Positions 43,154-53,264 of a stretch of DNA of 56,425 bases are shown here, piece by piece. Position 1 is the first letter of the stretch. Every line of letters begins with the position of its first letter. The translations under genes were made by a program, and so were the position numbers. The DNA lies in the NCBI RefSeq assembly GCF_022376445.1, contig NW_025955218.1, positions 1 to 56,425 of the forward strand, read 5' to 3'. Below the pieces are notes generated by a model. It saw nothing but the letters and a program-made list of their open reading frames with translations, was not told the DNA's origin and searched no databases. The DNA is from Fomitopsis serialis. Its lineage: Eukaryota; Basidiomycota; Agaricomycetes; Polyporales; Fomitopsidaceae.

Positions 43154-45795
43154 TTACACTATGTGTTCTGATACAATGCGTCGTCGAATATTCAACGGCA
43201 TCTGGTTGCCCATGTGTGGTTCTGACTTGACCGCTGGACGAGTGACGACGCTGCAAACCAACACCTCTCAGCACTGCATCATAATCAAGATAACACAGGA
43301 CCACGTACTTGACCTTCTTCTCGATCTCCACCGTCGGGTCAATGGAGAAGTCTATGTCGTGCAACAGGACATACAAGAAGATCTTAATCCTGTAAACATC
43401 CATGAGCTCCGCATGCGAGGAGGACAAGGCGGTGGACTCACTCGTTGACGGCAAAGCGGAATCCAATGCATGCCCGGTTCCCATTAACAGGGTTCCCGTT
43501 CCCAAACGTCAGCATGTTGCCCCACAACCCCGGCGCGCCCGCCTTCTTCTGCCCTCTCCCAGGCTTCCCCTCTCGCCTCACCTTCTCGTCCTCGCCCTCA
43601 CCCTCGTCGTCGGACCGATCCTCCCCCTTCTCGCCAGCAAGGAGCCACCGCTCCGGCCGGAAAACTTCCGCGTCCTCGCCCCACACCTCCCTGCTCTTGT
43701 TCATCGCCTGGATCGAGACTGTGATCATGTCGCCCTTCCGCATGCGAATCGCATCGCACGCGCGCCCATGGCGGTCGAGGAACGGCCGCGAGACAGGCAC
43801 GACGTCGTCGACGCCCACAACGCGCATCGTCGACGTAACAGGCGCGTGCAGCCGGAGCGACTCGCGCACGACCGCGTCGAGGTACGGCTGGTCCAGGATC
43901 GCCGCGATCGTGTCTGCGGGAGGCGGGGACCCCGATACGAGGGACCCGACGGGCAGGGGGATCACAGCCAGCTCGCGCCGGAGCCGGGCCTGGACGTCCG
44001 GTGCGCGCGCGAGGGCGTAGAGCGTCCACGTCAGCGCGGAGGAGGACGTCTCGTGCCCCGCAGAGAGGAACGTTGAGATCTGGCAGAGCGTCTCCTCCAG
44101 GGAGAGCCGCTGCGATGGGACGGAGGAGAGGTTCGAGCGGATGAGGACGCTCAGCAGGTCTCGCCCGTCCGTCGTGTGCTCGGTCGCTGGCTGCTGCTTG
44201 GGGTGCGCACCCGCGCTGCGGAGAGTGGCGGCTTGCTCCTTGGTCGCCTCTGCGTGCCGTTGTTCGATCAGAGACAGCCCGATGCGGCGCATCGTCTCGC
44301 GTGCTTCACGCTGGGCTGCACTTTCCCTGCTCTGTAGACAGGACAGGTAGACATGGTGAGCTCAACCTCAGTGGAGTAACGGGAGGCTGCACTGACAAAT
44401 CTCCGTAACCCGGGGAACCACGCCTGGAGCACCGTGATGACCCTGAATTTGCGCGCTGCGCTAAATATGACACCAAACGCACGCGCAAGCTCGTTCTCGG
44501 TCTCGCCCCCCTTCTCTTCGCCCCTCCTTGCCGCGGATGTCAGGGAATTGAACTCGTAACCAAAGCCAGCCTCGCCAATGACATCGAGAGTTGCACGGGC
44601 AAGCCACGCAAGCACATCCACTCGCGTGGGCCCGTCATCGGATGTCGAGACGGCTGCGCTATCCGGCTGAGCTGTGGAAGCACTTCTGTTCTGCCTGCGA
44701 GCAGTGGTCTTCCCAGGAACGAAAGACGAGAATGGATTCGGAAGGGCTGACGTGGTCGTCGCGAAGGCGCGAGCACGCAAGTCGTCCTTGGCAGCCCGGC
44801 CCGGCTGCGGCGGTGCGACATAGAAGGGGTCTGAAGGAGCAGCCCGGCTTTGTGAACAAGAGGCTATATCAAGCCAGATGTCGCGAAGCTAGGGCACCGA
44901 GTCCGTTATTATGGTCAGGACGAGGACGGTGCGAGATGCATACCTCCACGGCCTTCACCCAGAATATGGGGCTGAGCGATTTGATGTGCGCCGACGTGAA
45001 TGCTGGGCTCTGTCGTCAAAAATGAGTGTCTCGCTGCCAAGATATATCAAGACCGAAGACCATAAGATGTACTCCGCGCAGAAACTGTGTATTACAAAAT
45101 ATCTGCCCCGTTTCCACAACTGGGCAGTCGTGGCGTGTACGGGGCACGTGATCGTGAATTCGATCGAGTGCTGGCAGATGTACCTGCACATCGCGATGCA
45201 GTGTTTTGACGGTGGCAGGTGTCACTTACCAGTATCCTGCGCTACAATTGTACGAGGTATATTTTCGCGGGTTAGCGATAGTCCGTACCCAGAATGTGCA
45301 AGGCGGTCGCACCTGTCTCCGATGATCTTCACCCTCGACGGTGAGCAGCCCGTGTTCGCCCGCCGCCATGTTGGACAGGTTATCCCGCACGAAATCGGGC
45401 TTTGGATAGTCGTAGCCGCGCCCCAGAATGTGGGCGACAGCGACCGGGTCCGTAGTCATGAGCCGAACGCCGCCCATGAAGCCGCGGTAGACAAAGGTGC
45501 TGCCGTGCTGCTCCTGCCAACGGGCGATGAGGTTAGTGTTCTCCTGGTCGTGCATCTCCCGAAGGTTTCCCATGAAGAATGACGGGGACGCTGGGCCTCG
45601 GAGGTGGCGCAACGGTGAGAGGACCTGCCGGAGCAAGAGTAGCAGAAAGGTGGACAGCACATAGAGTACGAGTGCGGCACCGAGGAGGACGCATGCTAGG
45701 AGGAGGCCATAGAGCATCGCAGGGGTGACTGGGACGGCGCTGGGAGAGGGAAAGGCTGATGGACCTGGGGGCTTGGCGAAGGAGGCCGGCTGCAC
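43154..45795 (-). CDS. Cytochrome P450 monooxygenase
   Basis: ER-anchored heme monooxygenase. Seven exons: 45313-45795, 45230-45241, 44944-45009, 44397-44888, 43442-44331, 43309-43389, 43154-43250; phases agree, 706 residues. The N-terminal anchor is LLLACVLLGAALVLYVLSTF. HRRQRRILSPAF is restored only if the 12-nt exon is used. Catalytic motifs: AGHETS (about 442-447), ESLR (508-511), FRPERW (575-580), heme loop from F627 to C639. The heme loop reads FGNGNPVNGNRACIG: five residues longer than the usual FxxGxRxCxG. A charged low-complexity insert (about 583-615, SDDEGEGEDE) precedes it and explains part of the unusual length. The tail keeps VVTRPAVKSEP. Substrate unknown. Confidence 0.88.
45230..45241 (-). 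other. 12-nt microexon in the P450 gene
   Basis: Encodes RRIL in phase 0 at both borders, between TTGTAG and GTAAGT. Splicing it in gives HRRQRRILSPAF, the conserved helix C text of fungal P450s. The introns on either side are 71 and 220 nt. Confidence 0.75.
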
Positions 45796-48407
45796 ACGTT
45801 CTCATGGGCTGGCAGTGTTTATACTTTTGAGGATCCCCGAACAGGCGCAGTGATATAACGAGTAGGGCGCCCAAGACCAGTTGGGGCCAGGAACAGATGC
45901 GGAATAGATAGGACAGGGAAGTCGAAGAGATATGCCAGCAGAGAGACACCGCCAGCTGCTCGCAGAGCAGATGGTCGCGGATGACAGACTGAGGCAGGGT
46001 CAATGTCTCTCCACCAGCACTCAGCAGCCGTGGGAAGATCCTCTCCTGCCGCATCGGGCTCGGCTACGTCGGGCACCATCGCGTGGCATGCGCGCTCCGA
46101 GCTGCCCGGCATCAGCCGGAATCCCCGTATCTTCTCCTGGGATCTTGATCAGATTTGCTTCGACATTCCCAGATCTATGATGCCCTTCATTTACCATGGT
46201 CTCTTACAGCCCGCTCCTCTCCGCCCGGTCACACAGAGCGACTACGGTAATTCTAAATACTCCAGGGCAACGAAAGCCCCAGAAAACTGTACTCCGAGAA
46301 CGGGCAGTCCACGACCGGCACCTGTCCTTGAACTTCGCCTGGACCGCAGCGCGGCAAACCGGGGAACAAGCTCAAACCCTCGGCGGCGTGCGATTTCATT
46401 TCGACGACCTCAATCGATGATCACGATGTGGCATCCTCCACGACTGCCTCGACGAAGGCCCACGAGTGGATCGTGGGTGGAACTCCGTAATGATGAGATT
46501 TAGTAACAGCTACGTACTTGAGGCAGAGACATATGAGGTATCTACCTTACTCCGTTGACCAACGCGCCTTTCTACGCCGCTTGATTCACCAAAGGTAGGG
46601 CACTGACTTCTTCAGCTGGAGCGCCAACTCGGAGAGAACACCGCTGTTGAGTCCACCGGCCCATCGTCACGGTGGTGAGATGGAATGCCTGGTTCGTTGC
46701 GCTTCATACGGACGTTGCACCGCTCAGAACCGATGCAAGCTCGTTTCACCGATGACCACCAGCATCGGACTTCAATCAGTATACCCGAGTTGACCGAGGG
46801 AAGCGCAGCGGTGGACTCGGACGTGGATGTCATCTGCTCTATCATGTAGATGACTGGAGTTCCGGTGCTCGGTACCGGTACCAAACCGGGACACTCGAGT
46901 TTCCTCAGCAATACAAGTTGCGAGATGAACGTGAATACTTCTGCGACAGGCTGAGCGCCGAGCTCTGCGAACTTGAAATAAGGAACGCAAGCAGGCTGCC
47001 CTCCCTCGATGAACGTCGACCAACGGATGCAGAAATAGCCAACCTTATGAGCCTGTCCCGGCTGCCAGAATATGATCCGCAGGAGCAGCACACGCAGCGC
47101 CACGGAGATTTTCACGCGATCGTTGAACGAATCACTAAGGGCGACGCCCATGCCGGGGATCTCGGTCATATCATCAACTCCATCCACAATCTTGCCGTTG
47201 CATGATTGCTAAATTGAAAGGCGACAGCAAGGTGTTGCTCAAGGCTCTCGCTGACGTGGCTTCAATTGAAAATACAAGACCACCCTTGCCGCCAAGTGCC
47301 GCAGACCGGCAACACTGTTAGTACTAGCAGCGGCATCACAGGCAAATAGAATCCACAAAAACCGCTTGCGCTCGCGCAGTGGCTGGGCTACCCAAGGAAG
47401 CCCAAGCATGTCATAACGTCCGGAACGTGCGTGCTCGGCCTTGTATCCAGTTGAGAGACTCGATGGATCTGACCGGCGAGCAACCCTCGTGCATAGATCT
47501 GATCATACACACGTCATCCAGGCAGAGGTGCAGGGAAGCTTGCCCACCTACGAACGGATATATTAGCCCGAGACGCACGGACGACCCGAGGGATTGGCCA
47601 CGAACCATTCTGCACCCTCGACGAGGACGTCGTTCGCATCGCATACTGTCGGCACACCGCTGAAGAGTTGCAAGGAAAACATACTTCCCTGTGGTGGGCT
47701 GCCGGGAGCGCTCGACAGCTACAACTTGCGAAGGAGCCGGATCAAGGCCTGGGTGGTGTGGATAATTACTGCCTTAGGTTTTATTGTGGGCGACGAAAAG
47801 GCAGGGATGGGTACCTGAGTGCATAGAAGGCCGATCAGCGAGGTCGTTGACGAGCCACAAGTGGAAATGGAGGTACTTGTTTCGACGGAGTATCTGCAGA
47901 ACATGGGCATGGATAATCAGTCGTCGGCGGTCATCATTCTGCGTTCATATCAACGATGCGCGGTAGGCGGTGTTGCATTTGTCCTGGGCTTCTCGGCGAT
48001 GTAGATCATCTAGGAACGAACGATAGCGCAGCTGCACAGCGTGTCTCGAGTGTCTCGTAATTCCAGAGGCGAAGTAACGGGATTACACAATGCTGAAAGG
48101 CATGGAACAGGTAGGGTAGCCCAGTAGAAATCGTCTTAGCTTCGATGACGAAACATAGATCCACAGCCGACCGCTGGGCTCAGCCGAAGGCGAGTAAGTT
48201 AATTGGATAGACAGTTGGGCAGGCGAGGAGAGGTAAAGTTGACATGCCGCCGGGCAGGTACCTGGTGAGATCCCCCGGTCAATCGGCAGACAGATACTCG
48301 CGTCCATCTGCGGCCGCCCCGTTCCAGGTATTGACATCGGCCAAGCAAGCGCACAGACGGCTTCACGGCAGTGGATCCTCTGAAGCCTGCACTGGTCATG
48401 ATGTTTC
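45796..48407. other. Long stretch without a supported gene
   Basis: It contains the P450 promoter just above 45795. The only candidate is an open frame of about 149 codons on the plus strand near 46755-47205, listed separately. The rest has short frames without domain text. No tRNA or transposon was recognised. Confidence 0.5.
46755..47205 (+). CDS. Doubtful hypothetical coding stretch
   Basis: An open frame after a TGA near 46752 runs to a stop at 47205 with charged, balanced text (for example DEREYFCDRLSAELCELE and DLGHIINSIHNLAVA). There is no ATG before MSLSRLP, so it would need an upstream exon, and none was found. The minus strand is also open (46612-47187), which weakens the case. I recognise no family. 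Confidence 0.25.
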
Positions 48408-49829
48408 CTACTCTCCGGACAAGGTCCATTTGAAGACGTCCTTTCCGATCTTGACATGGACCTCGCGAGCATCGAACGTCCCCACATGCCGCGCCCGCAA
48501 CATCTCGCCGAACTCGTCGTTCAGGGAATGTACCAACGATGGTGGGAAGCGAGGAATAGTAGGGAATATTTTGGGGCTCGATTCTGCTGCGGTCTTTCCG
48601 CTGTTAGACTCAGGATGCGTCGGGTCCGTTGCCATGGATGCAGAAAGTGACTTGGGAGATGGTGTCGCCGCTGGCGACAGAGCTGTCAAATTTTCCGTGG
48701 TTGTGGCAGAAGGGTAGGTGCCATGCAGTAGGGCCCAAGCGAAGGAGGCGTGAAATCGGGGCTCAGTATAGAAATCTTTCTGTTTGAGGGACCGTAGCGC
48801 GGGGATGAGACCATCCGACATTGTTTTCAGCTGGTCCGATCGGATTTATCAGACATCGACAAGTAAGAGACGTCAGGGAGACACGCACTTGATCATGACC
48901 CGCGCCAATCTCTACCGCGAGGAACGTGCGGGTCCGCTCATCATTTGTGAGCTCTGAGAAGGACGCAAGCGATGCGGGAAAGCTGAAGAAACGTGCAAAG
49001 CAGTGAGCACAGTTGCATGGCCTGATACCGAAAGACAGAAAGTGGAAATATCTGCGCGGCTGATATGGGCGTACAATACCACTGCACAGGTTTCGGATGT
49101 CAGACGTCCCCATATTCGTTCTGAGGTACCAGTGAGCCTGTACGTGCTATGAAGATCATCGTCGCTCAGCGTCGTATCAGCCGTTACACCCCCTACCAGC
49201 CTGTCAGTAATTGTGGGCAACGAAATAACATATGTGCGACTGTACGCTGTCCATGTCTATCATAGAGGCTGTCGAAAAGACGTACGCTGGATGTGACTTC
49301 GCGATCGCTTTGACCGCACGCTTCAAGTCCTCGCGCTGATGCGCTCGGAGGTACACCGGTCGTGTGAGTGATATGTGGAGCTCGACATCCGGAACATGCT
49401 CGTCTTCAAATTCCCCCGAACGTGGTTGGATGTTACCCGTTTGCGGCGACTCGGGTAGACCTATCGAATGCAAAGACGGCACCGCTCTCTTCGCAGATGC
49501 AAAGGCCTTCGACAGTAGCTTATAAAGTGGGGACCTTCGCTCCACGATCAAAGGGAGGTAGACATACGCTGCGTATTGACCTTCAATGTGAGGAGAGGTG
49601 CGGACTCTGCCCTGATGGAGCGCCGGGTCGTCAATGGGAGCCCCCCGCCGCAAGGACTCAGGCAGACTCGGCAACTTTCTAAACAGACTGATATCAGCGC
49701 AAATACAACAACAGAGGCAGATCAAGCGGCGCGTGTGCCTCACCTTCTCTTTGCTGGTGGCGGGGAGCTTTCTGATGCTTCTCCTTCGTCCGAGCTTCCG
49801 TATTGAGTTAGTTCGCCGAGTCGCTGCAT
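48408..49829 (-). CDS. USB1: Usb1-type U6 snRNA phosphodiesterase
   Basis: Member of the 2H phosphoesterase superfamily that trims the oligo(U) end of U6 snRNA in the nucleus and leaves a protected 3' end, stabilising the spliceosomal RNA. Four exons: 49744-49829, 49286-49678, 48889-48982, 48408-48830; phases agree, 331 residues. The start MQRLGELTQYGSSDEGE and the KRRKLPSLPESL segment match the family's acidic-basic front. DDPALHQGRVRT and EGQYAAYVYLPL follow. The two catalytic HxS motifs are LHISLTRP and FHASFAWAL, with TNDERTRTFLAVEIGAGH between them. A Ser/Thr/Pro-rich insert of about 50 residues follows the second motif. Intron 2 is 303 nt and could hide an extra small exon. Divergent from the CoA ligase gene (302 nt between starts). 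Confidence 0.9.
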
Positions 49830-50131
49830 GGTTGGGGCACTTCACACGGAGGTGACACACCCCGGACGCAAAAATACGAGTCGTCAGTAGCGCAGCAGTA
49901 CGCTGGAGGCGAACGCAACGAGATCTTGATCGATCTCGTGACCGTGTCTGCGACGCGTCCGCCGTCCCGTCTGCTGCGCGAGCGCCTCGCCGAGGGGCAC
50001 CCTGTGCACCCACGGTGGTCAGCTGCCGCATTCGACATCCCGAAGGTCATCTGCATCGAAATAGTACATGATGCCTTGTACGTCTCCTCCTTGCCCTCAT
50101 CTTTGACAGCGCATTCATCGACTGCGCAGGA
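49830..50131. promoter_or_regulatory. Compact divergent promoter, USB1 / CoA ligase
   Basis: 302 nt between two ATGs reading outward, so both promoters overlap here. Near the USB1 side is an inverted repeat with 8-bp arms, ACGAGATC (49918-49925) and GATCTCGT (49932-49939), spacer 6 nt. Confidence 0.65.
49918..49939. repeat. 8-bp-arm palindrome in the divergent promoter
   Basis: ACGAGATC-TTGATC-GATCTCGT. A plausible dimer-binding site because of its symmetry and location. No protein can be assigned. Confidence 0.55.
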
Positions 50132-52830
50132 ATGAGCGAAATTCTGGCCCCGGGTGGGCCTCTGCCTGCAATCCCGGATGACTTGACGCTCGTGCAGTTC
50201 ATGCTCGACTATCGGCATCCTGCGCGGCCCTCTGTTGCCCCGCCGAATGCTTGGTTGATTGAGGACGCGACGGGAAAGAGAGTCACTGTGGACGAGGTAT
50301 GGTCGAGCCACCGTAATCAGCTACCTGCGAGAGCTCAACGTGCACTGCACCTTGACAGGTACGCGATCGCGTACAGGCACTGGCCAACGCCTTTAAGCTC
50401 CGATGGGACATTGGTGCGCTCGAACGATACTTGTCTCGGGCTCTGCTCAACTGAGCTTGCAGAGGATAATGACGTGATCTGCATATTCAGCCCGAATCAC
50501 ATTGGTATGGCTACCGATGCTACAGTGTGTTCGATGGTTGCTGAATAGCAATACCCCTAGACTATCCAATAGCCATATGGTATGACCTCCATATGCTTGC
50601 TCATGGTAGACATTGATCGACGTCTCGCAGGGCGGCGCATCGATTAGGAGCCACACTAACGTGAGTGCCTTGCTGTACTCGTAGTACCGGTGAATGACCG
50701 CCCAATAGCACGTCAAACCCCACTTTCACCGTGGAAGAGCTGAAGTACCAACTCACCATGACCAAGGCTAAAGCGATCATTGTGCACCCCTCAAACCTGC
50801 TTGTTGCCCTGGAGGCTGCCCGTGCGGTAGGCATACCCGCTGAGCGCATCGTCCTCTTCGATGTATCCGGCATCGCGATCGGCTCGCAGTGGACGATCAA
50901 CGAGTTCATCGGTGAAGGGGTGACTAAGCCGCTGAGCTTCGTGGAATGTCGGTTGAAGCCAGGCGAAGCGAGGACGAAGTTGGCATTCTTGAGCTTGTCG
51001 AGTGGGACGACGGGGAAGCCCAAGGTACGTTTGGTTCTGAGGAACATATCGTCGAGCGCTTATGTATCCGTAGGCCGTCTGCATACCTCACATTTCTCCA
51101 ATAGCAAATGTGATCATGATGGCGCATTCCGCCAATCTGCAGACGGCGCCTCTGGAGAGAAGGTCATATAGGCCTGGAGACGTTGGGATGGCTTGTACGT
51201 GATGTTAATTCAGTCTGCCTTCATGTATGATTGATGATTTGTGCAGTATTGCCTTTCTACCGTGAGTTACCCCTCCTTGAGTCGCGCTCACCAGCTAACG
51301 TGGAGTACGTCTGTAGATATATACGGTCTGGTGGTTGTGATGCACTTTGCAATCTTCTACGGGGTATGATCAGACTCCTCTCCCCTAGCGCGGCAATCTA
51401 AGGATTGCTCGCAGATGTCGCTGATCGTGATACCCAAGTTCAATCTCGTCGACATGCTGAAGAGTATAGAGCGCCATAGGATCAACTACATCCCGTAGGC
51501 TTAGCATCACCATCTCCACTGCCACCGGCTCACTATTCATAATAATCAGGGTAGTACCGCCAATCGTAGTCCTTCTATGCAAGGTAAGTCTCGCTGAAAC
51601 ATTCAGGACATGTGACCAACATATTTCCCGTCCAGCATCCGGACGTCTTGAAGTACGATTTGAGCTCCCTCCGTGCCATGAAGAGTGGCGCTGCCCCGCT
51701 CTCCGCGGAGGTCGTCAAGCAACTCAGCGAACGCCTGCCTAAGATGAGCATCGGTCAGTCTTATGGTACGCAAAACTTGAAATACCCTCCCCGGTACTCT
51801 CGCTGGAATAAGGCTTATGTGCTGCCCTTAGGGATGACCGAGTCTTGCACTACGATCACCTTCCCGCAGCTTGATATGCACATCGGTACCCCCGGAAGCG
51901 CTGGCAGGCTCCTTCCTGGCGTGCGCGCAAAGGTGATTGATCCTGATGGCAAGCTCCTGGGCTACGGTCAGACGGGACAGTTGGTGGTTTGGAGTCCGGC
52001 AAATGCTCTAAGATACTTAAACAACGACCAGGCGTGAGTGTAAATGTCATGAATGGTACGATGTGCTCCGATTGACACTGATATGCTGCCACTAGCACAA
52101 AGGAGACGTTTGTAGACGGGTGAGCAGGATTGACAGGGGGATTACGTATACCGATGCTGAGAGGCCGCATAGCTGGATTTACACGGGCGACGAAGTCATT
52201 ATCAACGAGCAGAAGGATATGTTCGTCGTCGACCGGATCAAGGTATGTGTCGTGTCTTGCCGCGGCTGTACATGCTCACCTGACTGCATCTACTCAATAG
52301 GAACTGTTGAAAGTCCGAGGTTTCCAAGGTCCGTCGTCTTTTCTCAACATTTCGCGCTGTTCTCACTCGTGGGCCTTCCGTTCCAAACATACAGTCGCAC
52401 CCGCAGAGCTCGAAGGTCATCTGCTCGGCCATCCCGATGTCACCGATGTCTGCGTCATCGGTCTCCCAGACGAGTACAGCGGAGAAGTGCCCCTGGCCTT
52501 TATTGTTCCCACAACTGCTGCCGTTGCACGCATGAAGAAGGATGCCAAGGAAGAAGCACGGATCAAGTTGTCTATCATGAAGGTGGGTTCCGCATGCCTT
52601 CAACGGTTTCCTCAAGTAGCCTATGTAGACTAAATGCCGTCCTCACTGTGTAGCACGTCGCCGACGCGAAAGTAAGCTACAAGCAGCTCGCTGGCGGTGT
52701 CGAGTTCATCGATGCCATACCGAAGAATCCGAGCGGGAAGCTGCTCCGTCGGTTCTTGCGTGAGCGAGCGAAGGAGATGCAGGCGGCTGGCAAGCTTTCA
52801 CGACCTAGCAGCTCGAAGGCCAGGTTGTAG
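50132..52830 (+). CDS. Acyl / 4-coumarate-CoA ligase-like enzyme (ANL superfamily)
   Basis: ATP-dependent carboxylate-CoA ligase of the 4CL-like type. It has 18 exons in 2.7 kb: 50132-50296, 50359-50413, 50463-50504, 50561-50579, 50631-50660, 50709-51024, 51074-51194, 51247-51261, 51317-51363, 51415-51494, 51550-51583, 51636-51765, 51832-52033, 52096-52119, 52173-52242, 52301-52328, 52395-52582, 52654-52830. Every phase agrees, giving 580 residues. Motifs: [12 protein letters not shown] (about 198-209, ATP loop), PFYHIYGL, YGMTES (about 351-356), YTGDE (430-434), [12 protein letters not shown] and PKNPSGK with Lys551. The C-terminal tripeptide is ARL, a PTS1-type peroxisomal signal, suggesting fatty or aromatic acid activation in peroxisomes. 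Two exons are 15 and 19 nt. Substrate not deducible. Confidence 0.92.
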
Positions 52831-53264
52831 ACTTGCTCCGGCCTGAGGCTAGGATAATTTAGAAATGCTACTTACTAGAAGTAGAGATGATGTAAGGTTG
52901 CTACTCAGCCGAGTCAGTCTGCTACATGACCTTGTACCGTGCCGCCCGACTTGGACACAAATCCTGATTTGTTTTCCGACGTTCCCTGCAGATTTCTGTA
53001 CTGCTTAGCCTTGGCTCAGCCCACGTAGGCCCATGTGTATTGCTATTGTCAAAATTGACAACAGCCCATAATAGGAAAGTCGCCGTCAGAAACGTAATCG
53101 TCCGTCATTGTCATGTGAGGCCATGTAACGCCCGCTCTCGCGGTGGCGGCGCCAGCACCCCTTCATTATCGACGACGACGACGACGACTTCACTTTCCAA
53201 CGCTGCGCTATTTTACGACCCAGGAGTCTGAACCTCCCTAGTCCCTCCTTACTCTCCTCACCCA
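52831..53264. other. Spacer between ligase and RING-type gene
   Basis: It holds the 3' flank of the ligase and the promoter of the next gene. A run of GACGAC triplets lies at about 53169-53186. No gene supported. Confidence 0.55.
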
